Source of the DNA: Geojedonia litorea
Lineage (GTDB): Bacteria; Bacteroidota; Bacteroidia; Flavobacteriales; Flavobacteriaceae
Direction: 5' to 3'
DNA: 25,623 nucleotides
Assembly (NCBI RefSeq): GCF_042654525.1
Contig: NZ_JBHSGP010000006.1
Coordinates: forward strand, 1-25,623
The position numbers were made by a program, and so were the translations under genes. Of this stretch, positions 1-7,965 are shown in pieces; position 1 is the first letter of the stretch, and each line of letters starts with the position of its first letter. Under the pieces are notes generated by a model that worked only from the letters and a program-made list of their open reading frames with translations, did no database searches and was not told the DNA's origin.

Positions 1-729
1 TGGGTGACAACATTTGGTTTTACTTCGTCTTTAACTGTTACCGTAGCAGTGCCGGTCTCTACATTTCCGTTGACATCGGTCACCGTTAAGGTCACTGTAT
101 TCGGTCCTACATTTGAACAGTCAAACGTGCTTGGTGATACGCTCATGGAAGCAATGCCACAGGCATCACTCGAGCCGTTGTCTATATCGGCTGGCGTAAT
201 AGATGCAGCTCCTGAATTATCTAACTGAAGTGCTAGAATGTCCTGGGTGACAACATTTGGTTTTACTTCGTCTTTAACTGTTACCGTAGCAGTGCCGGTC
301 TCTACATTTCCGTTGACATCGGTCACCGTTAAGGTCACTGTATTCGGTCCTACATTTGAACAGTCAAACGCACTTGGTGATACGCTCATGGAGGCAATGC
401 CACAGGCATCACTCGAGCCGTTATCTATATCGGCTGGCGTAATAGATGCAGCTCCTGAATTATCTAACTGAAGTGCTAGAATGTTTTGGGTGACAACATT
501 TGGTTTTACTTCGTCCTTGACTGTTACTGTCGCAGTACCGGTCTCTACATTACCGTTGACATCGGTCACCGTTAAGGTCACTGTATTCGGTCCTACATTT
601 GAACAGTCAAACGCACTTGGTGATACGCTCATGGAGGCAATGCCACAGGCATCACTCGAACCATTGTCTATATCGGCTGGCGTAATAGATGCAGCTCCTG
701 AATTATCTAACTGAAGCGCTAGAATGTCC
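1..729. repeat. Three tandem 243-bp near-identical coding repeats
   Basis: The string tgggtgacaacatttgg starts at 1, 244, 487 and 730, giving an exact 243-bp (81-codon) period. Units 1-243 and 244-486 differ at only a handful of bases, many of them silent. Unit 487-729 carries extra, mostly synonymous changes in its right-hand part (for example gtccttgactgttactgtcgc). The block from 730 to about 970 is a diverged version of the same module. The array continues to the left edge, so the copy number is unknown. Confidence 0.95.
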
Positions 730-2615
730 TGGGTGACAACATTTGGTTTTACTTCGTCTTTAACTGTTACCGTGGCTTGACAACTTCCTTCCGCTCCATT
801 TATATCAGTAATCGTTAAGGTAACTAAATTATCTCCTACATCGGCGCAGGTAAAATCGGTTCTTGATAAAGTCATTGATTGTAAACCACATTCCGCTGTA
901 CTACCGTTATCAACATCTGAAGAACTAATTGTTACGATACCACTAGCATCTAATTGAACAGTAAAATCCTGGCAAGAAGCCACAGGTTCCTGGCAAGTAA
1001 TTCCATAAGAAACCCGTAATAAAGATTCGCTCGTACTGAAAATTTTATGTGGTCGAGTATATCTACTACTACCATTATGATCAAATCCAATCTGAAAATA
1101 ATCACTGGTCAACAAATTTTGCAATCGTGACGTAACTCCATTACCGAGTACAGCATAGGGCTGTTGTCCTACTGTAGAATAACTAACAGAACCATGATGA
1201 TACCCTGAAGGTGCAATTGAAATGTATTGACTGGCATTATTGCTTGTAGTATAATTCCCTCCCATGGAGTTTGAGGAGTAAATATTCCCTGTTAGGGCAT
1301 TAGAATAACTGGAGGACACGTTAGCACTAAACTCGACATTGGTGATGGTCTCACCATCTGGAATGGAACTGGTATCATACTTTATCCAACTCCTATAATG
1401 ATCATACTCAGAATCTGCCCAGCTACACCAACTTCCACCTGATCGATAATAACTATAACCTACTTGAAGCCTTGCTGGTTGGTTATTAACTGCATAATAG
1501 GTGTGTGTGGTGTACGAATAACCACATCCTGGATCACGATAATCATATCTGTATCTAATATACCCCGAAGCACTGCCATTCAATATTATTGTAGGATCAA
1601 CAACTACCGGATAACTTCGTTCCTTTAACCAATCGGCAGAAACGTTGGTGTTAATCTGATAGGTATTATTGGATAACTGTACCAGACCAAACCCTGAATT
1701 GGTGGTGTTGGCGGCAATGCTTCTGTTGTTCTGCTCATAAATTTCAGGAAAGGGAATTTCTAAATGCACCTCATTATTTTCATTCAAAATCACAAGCCCC
1801 ATCTCATTCTGATCAAAATCGATATCCCAATTATCTGGCAGTTCTATTTCTTCCGAAAATGTTAAATACGCCGCCTTTTGAGGAATATCAGGGCGTTTAT
1901 TTAAAATTATATTTTGCTCTACTTTATCACTTTCAACAACATATTGATTGTCTATGGAAGGAATAATATCTTTATAGGTTATGGTATTGGAAGTTACCAT
2001 CATTTTTTTAGCTTGAGAACGTATCTCGTCAATACTTATACCACTGCTATCTGCCCAATGCATTTTCAAATTCTTTGCTGTTAAAATTTCAGCTTGATCA
2101 GTAGCAATTAAAATACCTTCATTTGATGGATTATTAGGAAACCAAGACTTTAGGTTGTTTTTGGTGTTGGCATAAGCATAATTAGATTTAGGCGACTCCT
2201 TAATTTTTGTGTCTATGTCTTCCCAATTACCATGTTCATCTTTATAGTGAACCGATTTAGGGGATAAAACCGCATCGATGGTTTTGCCGTCCTTACCCAT
2301 ATAATGTTTTGAGGTCCTGTCTCTTTTTGAAATTATTTCGCGTTTTGGATCTTCCTCAAAATCACTTAATAGGGAAAGTTCCTCAAATGCTATTGGATCT
2401 ATTGGACGACTTACAATTTCAATATCAGTTAGTTCTTTGTTACGTGCATCGAAAATTGAATCTTGTGAATCAATCATCTGTTGATAGACATCAGTGACTT
2501 CTTCTTTTTTTGAAGTTTCATAACTTGTGGCTGACCTACTTGACTTTTCTTTTTCTGCACAAGAAAAGTTGACAACAAATAAAATCACTACAAGTATTCT
2601 TGTAATTGTTTTCAT
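1..2615 (-). CDS. Large surface lipoprotein/adhesin-like protein with tandem Ig-like repeats (C-terminus beyond window)
   Basis: My own reverse-strand translation from the ATG at 2615 stays open for 871 codons to the left edge, so the protein is partial at its C-terminus. The N-terminus (MKTITRILVV...NFSC) looks like a lipoprotein signal with a relaxed Bacteroidota lipobox and Cys19, followed by a charged linker; a lipid anchor is probable, not certain. Residues about 110-140 contain 'SVHYKDEHGNWEDID', resembling the N-terminal region of WapA/RHS and DNRLRE-type wall or surface proteins. Residues about 340-535 are rich in Tyr, Ser and Gly and look like a secreted beta-sandwich region. From about residue 540 onward the protein consists of roughly 81-residue Ig/HYR-like modules, each with a pair of Cys and a 'TVTVKDEVKPNV' junction. 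Surface display or adhesion is inferred. A T9SS tail may lie beyond the edge. Small plus-strand ORFs inside the repeats are shadows of this gene. Confidence 0.85.
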   Translation of the reverse strand, partial: MKTITRILVVILFVVNFSCAEKEKSSRSATSYETSKKEEVTDVYQQMIDSQDSIFDARNKELTDIEIVSRPIDPIAFEELSLLSDFEEDPKREIISKRDRTSKHYMGKDGKTIDAVLSPKSVHYKDEHGNWEDIDTKIKESPKSNYAYANTKNNLKSWFPNNPSNEGILIATDQAEILTAKNLKMHWADSSGISIDEIRSQAKKMMVTSNTITYKDIIPSIDNQYVVESDKVEQNIILNKRPDIPQKAAYLTFSEEIELPDNWDIDFDQNEMGLVILNENNEVHLEIPFPEIYEQNNRSIAANTTNSGFGLVQLSNNTYQINTNVSADWLKERSYPVVVDPTIILNGSASGYIRYRYDYRDPGCGYSYTTHTYYAVNNQPARLQVGYSYYRSGGSWCSWADSEYDHYRSWIKYDTSSIPDGETITNVEFSANVSSSYSNALTGNIYSSNSMGGNYTTSNNASQYISIAPSGYHHGSVSYSTVGQQPYAVLGNGVTSRLQNLLTSDYFQIGFDHNGSSRYTRPHKIFSTSESLLRVSYGITCQEPVASCQDFTVQLDASGIVTISSSDVDNGSTAECGLQSMTLSRTDFTCADVGDNLVTLTITDINGAEGSCQATVTVKDEVKPNVVTQDILALQLDNSGAASITPADIDNGSSDACGIASMSVSPSAFDCSNVGPNTVTLTVTDVNGNVETGTATVTVKDEVKPNVVTQNILALQLDNSGAASITPADIDNGSSDACGIASMSVSPSAFDCSNVGPNTVTLTVTDVNGNVETGTATVTVKDEVKPNVVTQDILALQLDNSGAASITPADIDNGSSDACGIASMSVSPSTFDCSNVGPNTVTLTVTDVNGNVETGTATVTVKDEVKPNVVT

Positions 2616-2985
2616 AATAGTTTGGATTTAGTATCAGACTATAAAACCATATAGCTGTTTAATATTGGTTACTGATGTAATTCCCATTTAGGGGCTATTG
2701 TGAATAGGAGCACTCACGGTAGGCTTAAATAAAAAGGTGTTTATTTCTGTATCAACTCGTAAGCTAATTTATTGACAAACACCTTGCATATAGTGTATCC
2801 CTAAAACTGATTAATAGCAAGATAAAATTAAGATGGGAATTGATTAGACGAAATACTCAATTTGAGTATCGAGCTTGTTTTTTAGACAAAAAGTCCTATT
2901 TTTTAGTTGTAAGGTTTCTACAATAAGTATAATATGGGGCATATTAGTGGTCTAAAAAACTTTATTGATTAAATGATACGACCTA
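2616..2985. other. Non-coding gap between the surface-protein gene and the LuxR gene
   Basis: This 370-bp gap holds no ORF I can support. It lies upstream of the large surface-protein gene and downstream of the PAS-LuxR gene, both on the minus strand, so it should contain the terminator of one and the promoter of the other. I see no exact TAnnTTTG box on the minus strand. The only clear structure is the 9-bp inverted repeat listed separately. Confidence 0.6.
2725..2785 (-). terminator. Possible long-loop terminator after the LuxR gene
   Basis: The perfect 9-bp arms aaggtgttt (2734-2742) and aaacacctt (2777-2785) are separated by 34 nt. Read on the minus strand, the second arm runs straight into TTTATTT. 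The long loop makes this a weak candidate. It could end the LuxR transcript or act in the leader of the surface-protein gene. Confidence 0.3.
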
Positions 2986-3756
2986 TTATAAAGTTATTTT
3001 GTTCATTTTCAACATTCCAATAAGCTCACCAGTTGAAGAGATATGTAGTTTTTTCAATATATTTCTACGATGCGTATCTACAGTATTAGAACTAATATCC
3101 AAACTGACAGCAATTTCCTTACTAGAATAGTTTAAAACCAAAAGCCGCACAATATCTCGTTCACGATTACTAATACCATCGGAAAGCAACTTTCGTGAAA
3201 AATTATTGAAATATTTTGTTTCATATTCATTCTGCTCATTTAATAATTTTGCAGTGGCTGTAATAGGCATTTCAATTTTGGGGTGTAAAACAGTGTAATG
3301 TGCCAAACCTATTATTGGTTTGTCATCAGAATCAAATTCTAAAGGTGTTGTGTTCTGTATAATATTTACATATTTACCGTTACCATGTTTGATACGATAA
3401 TTCCATGTATAACTCATACGATTTCTGTTGGTTATATCTATTTCACCCATAGTGAATTTCATCAATTCATCCAAAGCCATCAGCCAAGGTTCAATATCTT
3501 CTGGATGTATTCGCCCCCAAAAGCTTTTCATTCCCTGATGTTTTAGCTCATCACTTTCTACACCCAGGCATGCAGTAGTATTTTTACTAATATATTCAAA
3601 GGCTAGAGATTGTGTATTCGTAATACAAAAAAAAGTAGAATCATAAGGTAAATAACGATCAATCTCAATAATTTTTTGAAGATGTTCTTCTAAAAAAGGC
3701 GAATCATATGAGTGAAAAATATCTTTATAAATACGCTTAATTTCTTGATAGACCAT
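2986..3756 (-). CDS. PAS-domain LuxR-family transcriptional regulator
   Basis: 256 residues, with no signal peptide or membrane segment, so cytoplasmic. Residues about 45-165 look like a PAS fold of the PAS_3 type: a phrase like 'WGRIHPEDIEPWL' and then 'YTWNYRIKHGNGKYVNIIQ' follow the usual 'hPeD...w.yR....G.y.wi' pattern. The C-terminal 65 residues are a LuxR/GerE helix-turn-helix ('ISNRERDIVRLLVL', then 'SSKEIAVSLDISSNTVDTH'). No receiver domain is present, so the PAS region is probably the sensor; its ligand is unknown. The ATG at 3756 is the natural start. It lies upstream of the surface-protein gene in the same direction (370-bp gap) and downstream of a T9SS cargo gene. Control of either neighbour is possible but not shown. 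Confidence 0.9.
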   Translation of the reverse strand: MVYQEIKRIYKDIFHSYDSPFLEEHLQKIIEIDRYLPYDSTFFCITNTQSLAFEYISKNTTACLGVESDELKHQGMKSFWGRIHPEDIEPWLMALDELMKFTMGEIDITNRNRMSYTWNYRIKHGNGKYVNIIQNTTPLEFDSDDKPIIGLAHYTVLHPKIEMPITATAKLLNEQNEYETKYFNNFSRKLLSDGISNRERDIVRLLVLNYSSKEIAVSLDISSNTVDTHRRNILKKLHISSTGELIGMLKMNKITL

Positions 3757-3892
3757 GGCTAATATGTTTCGGTATTTTTCACAAGTTATATTTTTTAAGT
3801 CTTTTTCTTACAAAAATCATAATTCATTTTAAAAAAATAGATGAAATGTCTTTAAAAATAGATTAAACAAAACTTTGTAATTCTATAACAGC

Positions 3893-5836
3893 TTATTCAA
3901 TTATTATTCTTTTAGTCACTAATGCATTATTTTGTGAGATTTTTAGTAAGTAAAATCCTGGAGTCAATTCAGAAAGATTTAGAACGTTATTATTAACTAT
4001 TTTACTTAAAACTTGTTTTCCCATTAAATCAACTACAGTGACTTGCATTGGCAAATGGTGCTTACTCCCAATAGTAACATATCCCTTATTTGTAGGATTA
4101 GGGTATAACTTAAAACTGTCGCTCGAATAGTCATTGATATCTAATGCAAAGTCTGAAGTACTTCTAGCTGTAACCGTCACCGCTGCACCCGACTTTGAAC
4201 GCACCAAAGCCACCAAATCTTGAGGTAGGGTTGGAACGGGATAAGCTGATGTGATATAATCTGCTTGAGGAAAATCTGCTAAAAACAAATCCTCGTTACT
4301 GCCACGAGTACCATCATTTATGGCATAAGTAGAATTTATGGTGAAATCGCCTGAAGGACTCACAAAATTGACATCATTTATAAGTACTAATTCAGATTCA
4401 TAATCTTGATAATTTGTATACAATTCATTTAAAGTTACCTGTTGAGGTGTGATATCACCATTATTTATGGTAGGGTCATCTCTTTCTATTTTGGTAATTT
4501 CTAGCATTAACTCACCGTTGGCTCCACTCTTTAAATAGCCACTTAAAGTTTCGAATACATCACCCACGGTTATGAGCGGCATAAACCCGTCTTCATCGGT
4601 GACCGCAATACCTCCAGAATTGTCTTGAAAAAAATATAAGGCATCATTTTCGTTTTGATTATAATAGGAAAGCACCACCTGTCCAGTCACACGATAGTAA
4701 GTATTCTCGTCTATTGTGCCTGCCCTAAGTCCCGCTATATCTGAAACATCATTATAACTTATGACATTAAAAATCACGGAATAGGTCGCTTCTGGATTAG
4801 TCAAGGCCACTCCAGCATTATTGACAAGCCATACGGTATAACTATAGCTATTTCCTTCTGTCATTCCTGGAATAGCTGAAAAGTCTCCACTATTTGAACT
4901 AAAAATACAACCAGAACTAACGAGACTGTCATCGCTTGTATCCTTTAACTCCCATTTTATATATCCATCTTGAGAATTATTACTTGTGCATGCTGACAGC
5001 TCATTAGAGACCGAGAAATTAGGTGTATTAAAGGTCGCCGCGGCATTAAGTGCTGTTTCTGGGGGTATACTAATTATAGTTTCATTATCAGGCCCGTCAG
5101 GAAAGTAGAGTGCAGGAGCAAAATACGACTGCATAAGGTCTTCCCAGGTTGTGGCCACACGCATTTGATCTATGCTGCCAGATGGTCCAGCCGCACTTTG
5201 CCGAATAGTAATAGTAGAAACCGAAGCAGGACCATTACCGGACATTTGAGTTGCATGAGGAGCACCAGGTTCACTGGCCAAAGGAGCGCTTAACACATAT
5301 AAATTTGAAGTATAGGTTGCAATATTATATGATACCACCAATAAGTACGTGGTATTTAAGTCATATGGAGTTGTTATAAAATCAGGAGTGCCTTGGGAGG
5401 TAATCCCAAAATTAATTTTACCAAATCCGTCGTCAATGGCAAAAAGTCTTGCTCTAATTCCTGTTGATCCATTTAAATGTATAAAGAACCCTATACCGCC
5501 GTTACCAAGGTCTGTTAAATTGACTAAAACACTATAATAGATGGTGCCGGAATTAACAGAGGCAAAACCAGTATTAACACTTTCTCCATCTATTTTCGCA
5601 ATGGTCGCAGCGCCTCCTTTAGCTAAATATTCGTAATTATTTAAACTTAAGTTAGACGTTTGGTATCCTACTTTGGGTGTTACAGCATTTAAAACGCTCC
5701 AATCTCCAGAACTTGTTAATGTTAAATCTCCAGAGGCGTCTCCATAATTAAAATGTTCGTCAAATAATAGTTGTGCATTTATAAAAACACATGAAAAAAG
5801 GGCTAGAATTAGAAGGTAAGAATTTTTCATAATCAT
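3893..5836 (-). CDS. T9SS-secreted protein with LamG-like and OB-fold-like regions
   Basis: 647 residues. The N-terminus (MIMKNSYLLILALFSCVFINAQ) is a Sec signal peptide with a likely cut after Ala-Gln. The second Met, at 5830, is an equally good start. Residues about 24-230 look like a concanavalin/LamG-type beta-sandwich ('LLFDEHFNYGDASGDLT', later 'GSIDQMRVATTWEDL'). Residues about 355-560 resemble the OB-fold/DUF5689-like segments of Bacteroidota exported proteins ('YYRVTGQVVLSY', 'LYFFQDNSGGIAV', 'VGDVFETLSGYL'). The final 70 residues are a type A T9SS sorting domain: 'LYPNPTNKGYVTI', 'DLMGKQVLS', 'LTPGFYLLKI', ending in KRIIIE. The export route is therefore well supported. No catalytic residues are recognisable. 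A binding or nuclease-associated role would be a guess. Confidence 0.85.
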   Translation of the reverse strand: MIMKNSYLLILALFSCVFINAQLLFDEHFNYGDASGDLTLTSSGDWSVLNAVTPKVGYQTSNLSLNNYEYLAKGGAATIAKIDGESVNTGFASVNSGTIYYSVLVNLTDLGNGGIGFFIHLNGSTGIRARLFAIDDGFGKINFGITSQGTPDFITTPYDLNTTYLLVVSYNIATYTSNLYVLSAPLASEPGAPHATQMSGNGPASVSTITIRQSAAGPSGSIDQMRVATTWEDLMQSYFAPALYFPDGPDNETIISIPPETALNAAATFNTPNFSVSNELSACTSNNSQDGYIKWELKDTSDDSLVSSGCIFSSNSGDFSAIPGMTEGNSYSYTVWLVNNAGVALTNPEATYSVIFNVISYNDVSDIAGLRAGTIDENTYYRVTGQVVLSYYNQNENDALYFFQDNSGGIAVTDEDGFMPLITVGDVFETLSGYLKSGANGELMLEITKIERDDPTINNGDITPQQVTLNELYTNYQDYESELVLINDVNFVSPSGDFTINSTYAINDGTRGSNEDLFLADFPQADYITSAYPVPTLPQDLVALVRSKSGAAVTVTARSTSDFALDINDYSSDSFKLYPNPTNKGYVTIGSKHHLPMQVTVVDLMGKQVLSKIVNNNVLNLSELTPGFYLLKISQNNALVTKRIIIE

Positions 5837-6102
5837 TCTGTTTACGATTAGCTAAACTGTTTTAGTACACAAAAGTTGATTAAAATGCATGGCAAGAATT
5901 GAATTCGCAAAAGAAGAATGTCAGATATGAAAAAGTGCCTGTTTTCAGAATCATAAACATGGGAATAATTTAAACAGACACTTGTTTCATAAATACTTCC
6001 CAAGAAATTAATAGCATTTCAAATGAAATCAAAAAAATATAGAAATTAAACCTTTTGTCACAAGTGGCTTAATAAACAACATGAACAACCTAGTAGAAAA
6101 GA

Positions 6103-7461
6103 CTATTCTATATTTAACATTTGCCTTAGTTGTTGTTTGTAGGTCCTAGATAAGTTAATCCATTTTCCACTTTTCAACATTAATTTGGTAGAATTAATAA
6201 TTTTAATATGCGAAATATTGACTATGTAGGATTTGTGAATTCTCACAAATTGTTGTGGTGGTAACTCTTCCAAAATATTAATTAAAGAATTTCTATCTAT
6301 TTCAGGCTGATCTTTATCTTCAAGATAAAATTCTAAATAATGTCCTTCAGATTTAATATATATCAACTTGTTAAGATCAACAACAACTTTATTATTAAGA
6401 TGGATCAGATCTAACATTGCATTTTGATTACTCTCTGAAAATTGATTTAATTTTTCTCTTAACAATTCTAGTTCTCTATTGCTTTTTTTATTTCTTTTAA
6501 ATAGAACAAAGCTTACTAAAAGCAATCCAAGAGTCAAAAAAAGCACTTTAAAGAGATTTGTTTTATAGAACAGTTTTTCACTTTGCAGCTTTTGTGAATT
6601 TTGATGATTAAACTTATACATAGATTTTTTATAATCTTCATTTAAACCATCGTCTCGAACTATTTTATTATCAATCTGTTTTGGCCTATTTTCAAAAGAC
6701 AGTTGAGTATAATGTTCAGACTTCTCTATATTATTTAGCTTTTCGTGTATTCGTGCCAAAAGCGCATAATTTTTTGAATAATTTCTCTGAAGATCAATCG
6801 ATTCGGCTAGCGACTGTGCAGAATCTGAAATTGTTAAGGCTTCTTGAAAAGCCTCCTTTTGAAAATACACTTCTCCGAGTAAACTCAAACTATTTGACAT
6901 TAAAGTTATGTCTTGAGATGCTTTGAATCCTTTTATGGACTTTTCTAAATAAAATTGCGCACTATCTAAATTACTTTTTCTGATGTAATTTGTTCCAATA
7001 TTCATATAAGTTAAACTCAATCTTTTATTGCCTGGATCATTTTTGAAATGTTTTATGAGTTTGTGTGAGTAATAAATGGATGAATCGTGATAATTAGTTC
7101 TACTATGATTTATAGAAAGATCATTGTAAACTATGACTTCTAATTGTTTATCGCCACTTATTTTTGAAAGTTGCAGCGCCTTATGAAAATAACGATTACT
7201 GTGGTCAAAATTTCCTATCCTTACATTCGCCATCCCTAAATACCGAAAAGCTTTCTTTTTACCTTCAATTAAATTATGTTCTTGTGAATACTCAAGGAAC
7301 TTTTGAGCATAAGCTAACAAACTATCAGGAGTTCTCATATGCACTCTACACAAGCTATCGAGACTTCTAATTTCGGTGTTAACGTTATGTTGAGCTAACA
7401 TAACAATGGGAGTCAATAAAATTACAATTAATACGAACTTTGAAACTACTCTGTCAATCAT
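6103..7461 (-). CDS. Membrane-bound TPR-LytTR DNA-binding regulator
   Basis: 452 residues. An N-terminal signal or anchor (MIDRVVSKFVLIVILLTPIVMLAQ) is followed by a tetratricopeptide region, about residues 30-270, with repeated units such as 'KAFRYLGMANVRIGNFDHS' and 'SLLGEVYFQKEAFQEAL'. A hydrophobic span at about 302-321 ('VLFLTLGLLLVSFVLF') ends in a KRNKK stop-transfer sequence. A short coiled-coil linker follows, then a LytTR DNA-binding domain at about 356-450 ('LIYIKSEGHYLEFYL', 'FVRIHKSYIVNISHI', 'LSRTYKQQL'). The order implies a periplasmic TPR sensor wired directly through the inner membrane to a cytoplasmic DNA-binding domain. This is a one-component regulator, unlike the usual LytTR response regulator with a receiver domain. 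Its targets are unknown. Nearby candidates are the T9SS gene downstream or its own promoter. Confidence 0.88.
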   Translation of the reverse strand: MIDRVVSKFVLIVILLTPIVMLAQHNVNTEIRSLDSLCRVHMRTPDSLLAYAQKFLEYSQEHNLIEGKKKAFRYLGMANVRIGNFDHSNRYFHKALQLSKISGDKQLEVIVYNDLSINHSRTNYHDSSIYYSHKLIKHFKNDPGNKRLSLTYMNIGTNYIRKSNLDSAQFYLEKSIKGFKASQDITLMSNSLSLLGEVYFQKEAFQEALTISDSAQSLAESIDLQRNYSKNYALLARIHEKLNNIEKSEHYTQLSFENRPKQIDNKIVRDDGLNEDYKKSMYKFNHQNSQKLQSEKLFYKTNLFKVLFLTLGLLLVSFVLFKRNKKSNRELELLREKLNQFSESNQNAMLDLIHLNNKVVVDLNKLIYIKSEGHYLEFYLEDKDQPEIDRNSLINILEELPPQQFVRIHKSYIVNISHIKIINSTKLMLKSGKWINLSRTYKQQLRQMLNIE

Positions 7462-7673
7462 AATTGATTGTTTTAAAGGATTTTGACAAGCACTATTTAA
7501 ACCAAAATAGGAAAATATATTGAGTCATTAATGTGTTGAGGTAAATTAAATATCAGATTTTTAAGATAATAGAGAAGAAATTTTCTAAAATAACCGTTCG
7601 TTAAATCTGGAACATTTACTTATTAGTATGCCAGAAGTGATTTGTTGCAGAGGCTTTAAATTCTTATAAAATA

Positions 7674-7706
7674 AAAAATCCCAATGCATTTTGCATTAGG
7701 ATTTTT
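7674..7706 (-). terminator. Intrinsic terminator after tRNA-Val(GAC)
   Basis: Minus-strand stem of 15 bp with one mismatch (arms 7692-7706 and 7674-7688, 3-nt loop) whose 3' arm ends in a run of T. It begins 8 nt past the tRNA 3' end. Confidence 0.85.
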
Positions 7707-7713
7707 ATAGTTG

Positions 7714-7788
7714 TGGGTCATACTGGATTCGAACCAGTGACTTCCACGTTGTCGACGTGACACTCTGAACCAACTGAGTTAATGACCC
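7714..7788 (-). tRNA. tRNA-Val, anticodon GAC
   Basis: Folds as a full cloverleaf on the minus strand: 7-bp perfect acceptor (GGGTCAT/ATGACCC), D stem ACTC/GAGT with GG in the loop, anticodon stem TCACG/CGTGG, loop TCGACAA, T stem ACTGG/CCAGT with TTCGAAT loop, discriminator A. The anticodon GAC (7753-7751) reads Val GUC/GUU codons. Base 33, just before the anticodon, is C rather than the near-universal U. The 3' CCA is not encoded. It is paired with tRNA-Val(TAC) immediately upstream. Confidence 0.93.
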
Positions 7789-7796
7789 TTTAAATC

Positions 7797-7827
7797 AAAA
7801 AAGTTCATACAACGTTGTATGAACTTT
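7797..7827 (-). terminator. Intrinsic terminator between the two tRNA-Val genes
   Basis: A perfect inverted repeat with 14-bp arms (7800-7813 and 7814-7827) runs on the minus strand into further T residues (7799-7797). It lies just after tRNA-Val(TAC). Some or all transcripts probably stop here, so the downstream tRNA may depend on read-through or on its own start. Confidence 0.85.
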
Positions 7828-7829
7828 AG

Positions 7830-7904
7830 TGGGCGATGAGGGGTTCGAACCCCCGACCCCCTCGGTGTAAACGAGGTGCTCTGAACCAGCTGAGCTAATC
7901 GCCC
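7830..7904 (-). tRNA. tRNA-Val, anticodon TAC
   Basis: Minus-strand cloverleaf with acceptor GGGCGAT/ATCGCCC, D stem GCTC/GAGC, anticodon stem CCTCG/CGAGG and canonical loop TTTACAC (anticodon TAC, U33 present). The T stem is GGGGG/CCCTC (one G-U pair) with a TTCGAAC loop, and the discriminator is A. It decodes Val GUA/GUG and probably all GUN by wobble. The CCA end is not encoded. Confidence 0.97.
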
Positions 7905-7918
7905 TTGTTATCGGACTG

Positions 7919-7948
7919 CAAATATAGTTTAGTTTTTGTTATCGCAAA
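7919..7948 (-). promoter_or_regulatory. Bacteroidota-type promoter for the tRNA-Val pair
   Basis: On the minus strand TTTG (7948-7945) is followed after 18 nt by TATATTTG (7926-7919), an exact match to the Bacteroidota TAnnTTTG element. It ends 14 nt before the first tRNA and lies in the short gap after the folC stop, so the tRNAs are likely transcribed independently of folC. Confidence 0.8.
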
Positions 7949-7965
7949 AGATTTTTGAAAAAAAA

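Noticed and set aside
4..714. Three similar plus-strand ORFs of 74-77 codons
   Set aside because: They are the antisense of the 243-bp coding repeats of the minus-strand surface-protein gene, whose frame is open across the whole region.
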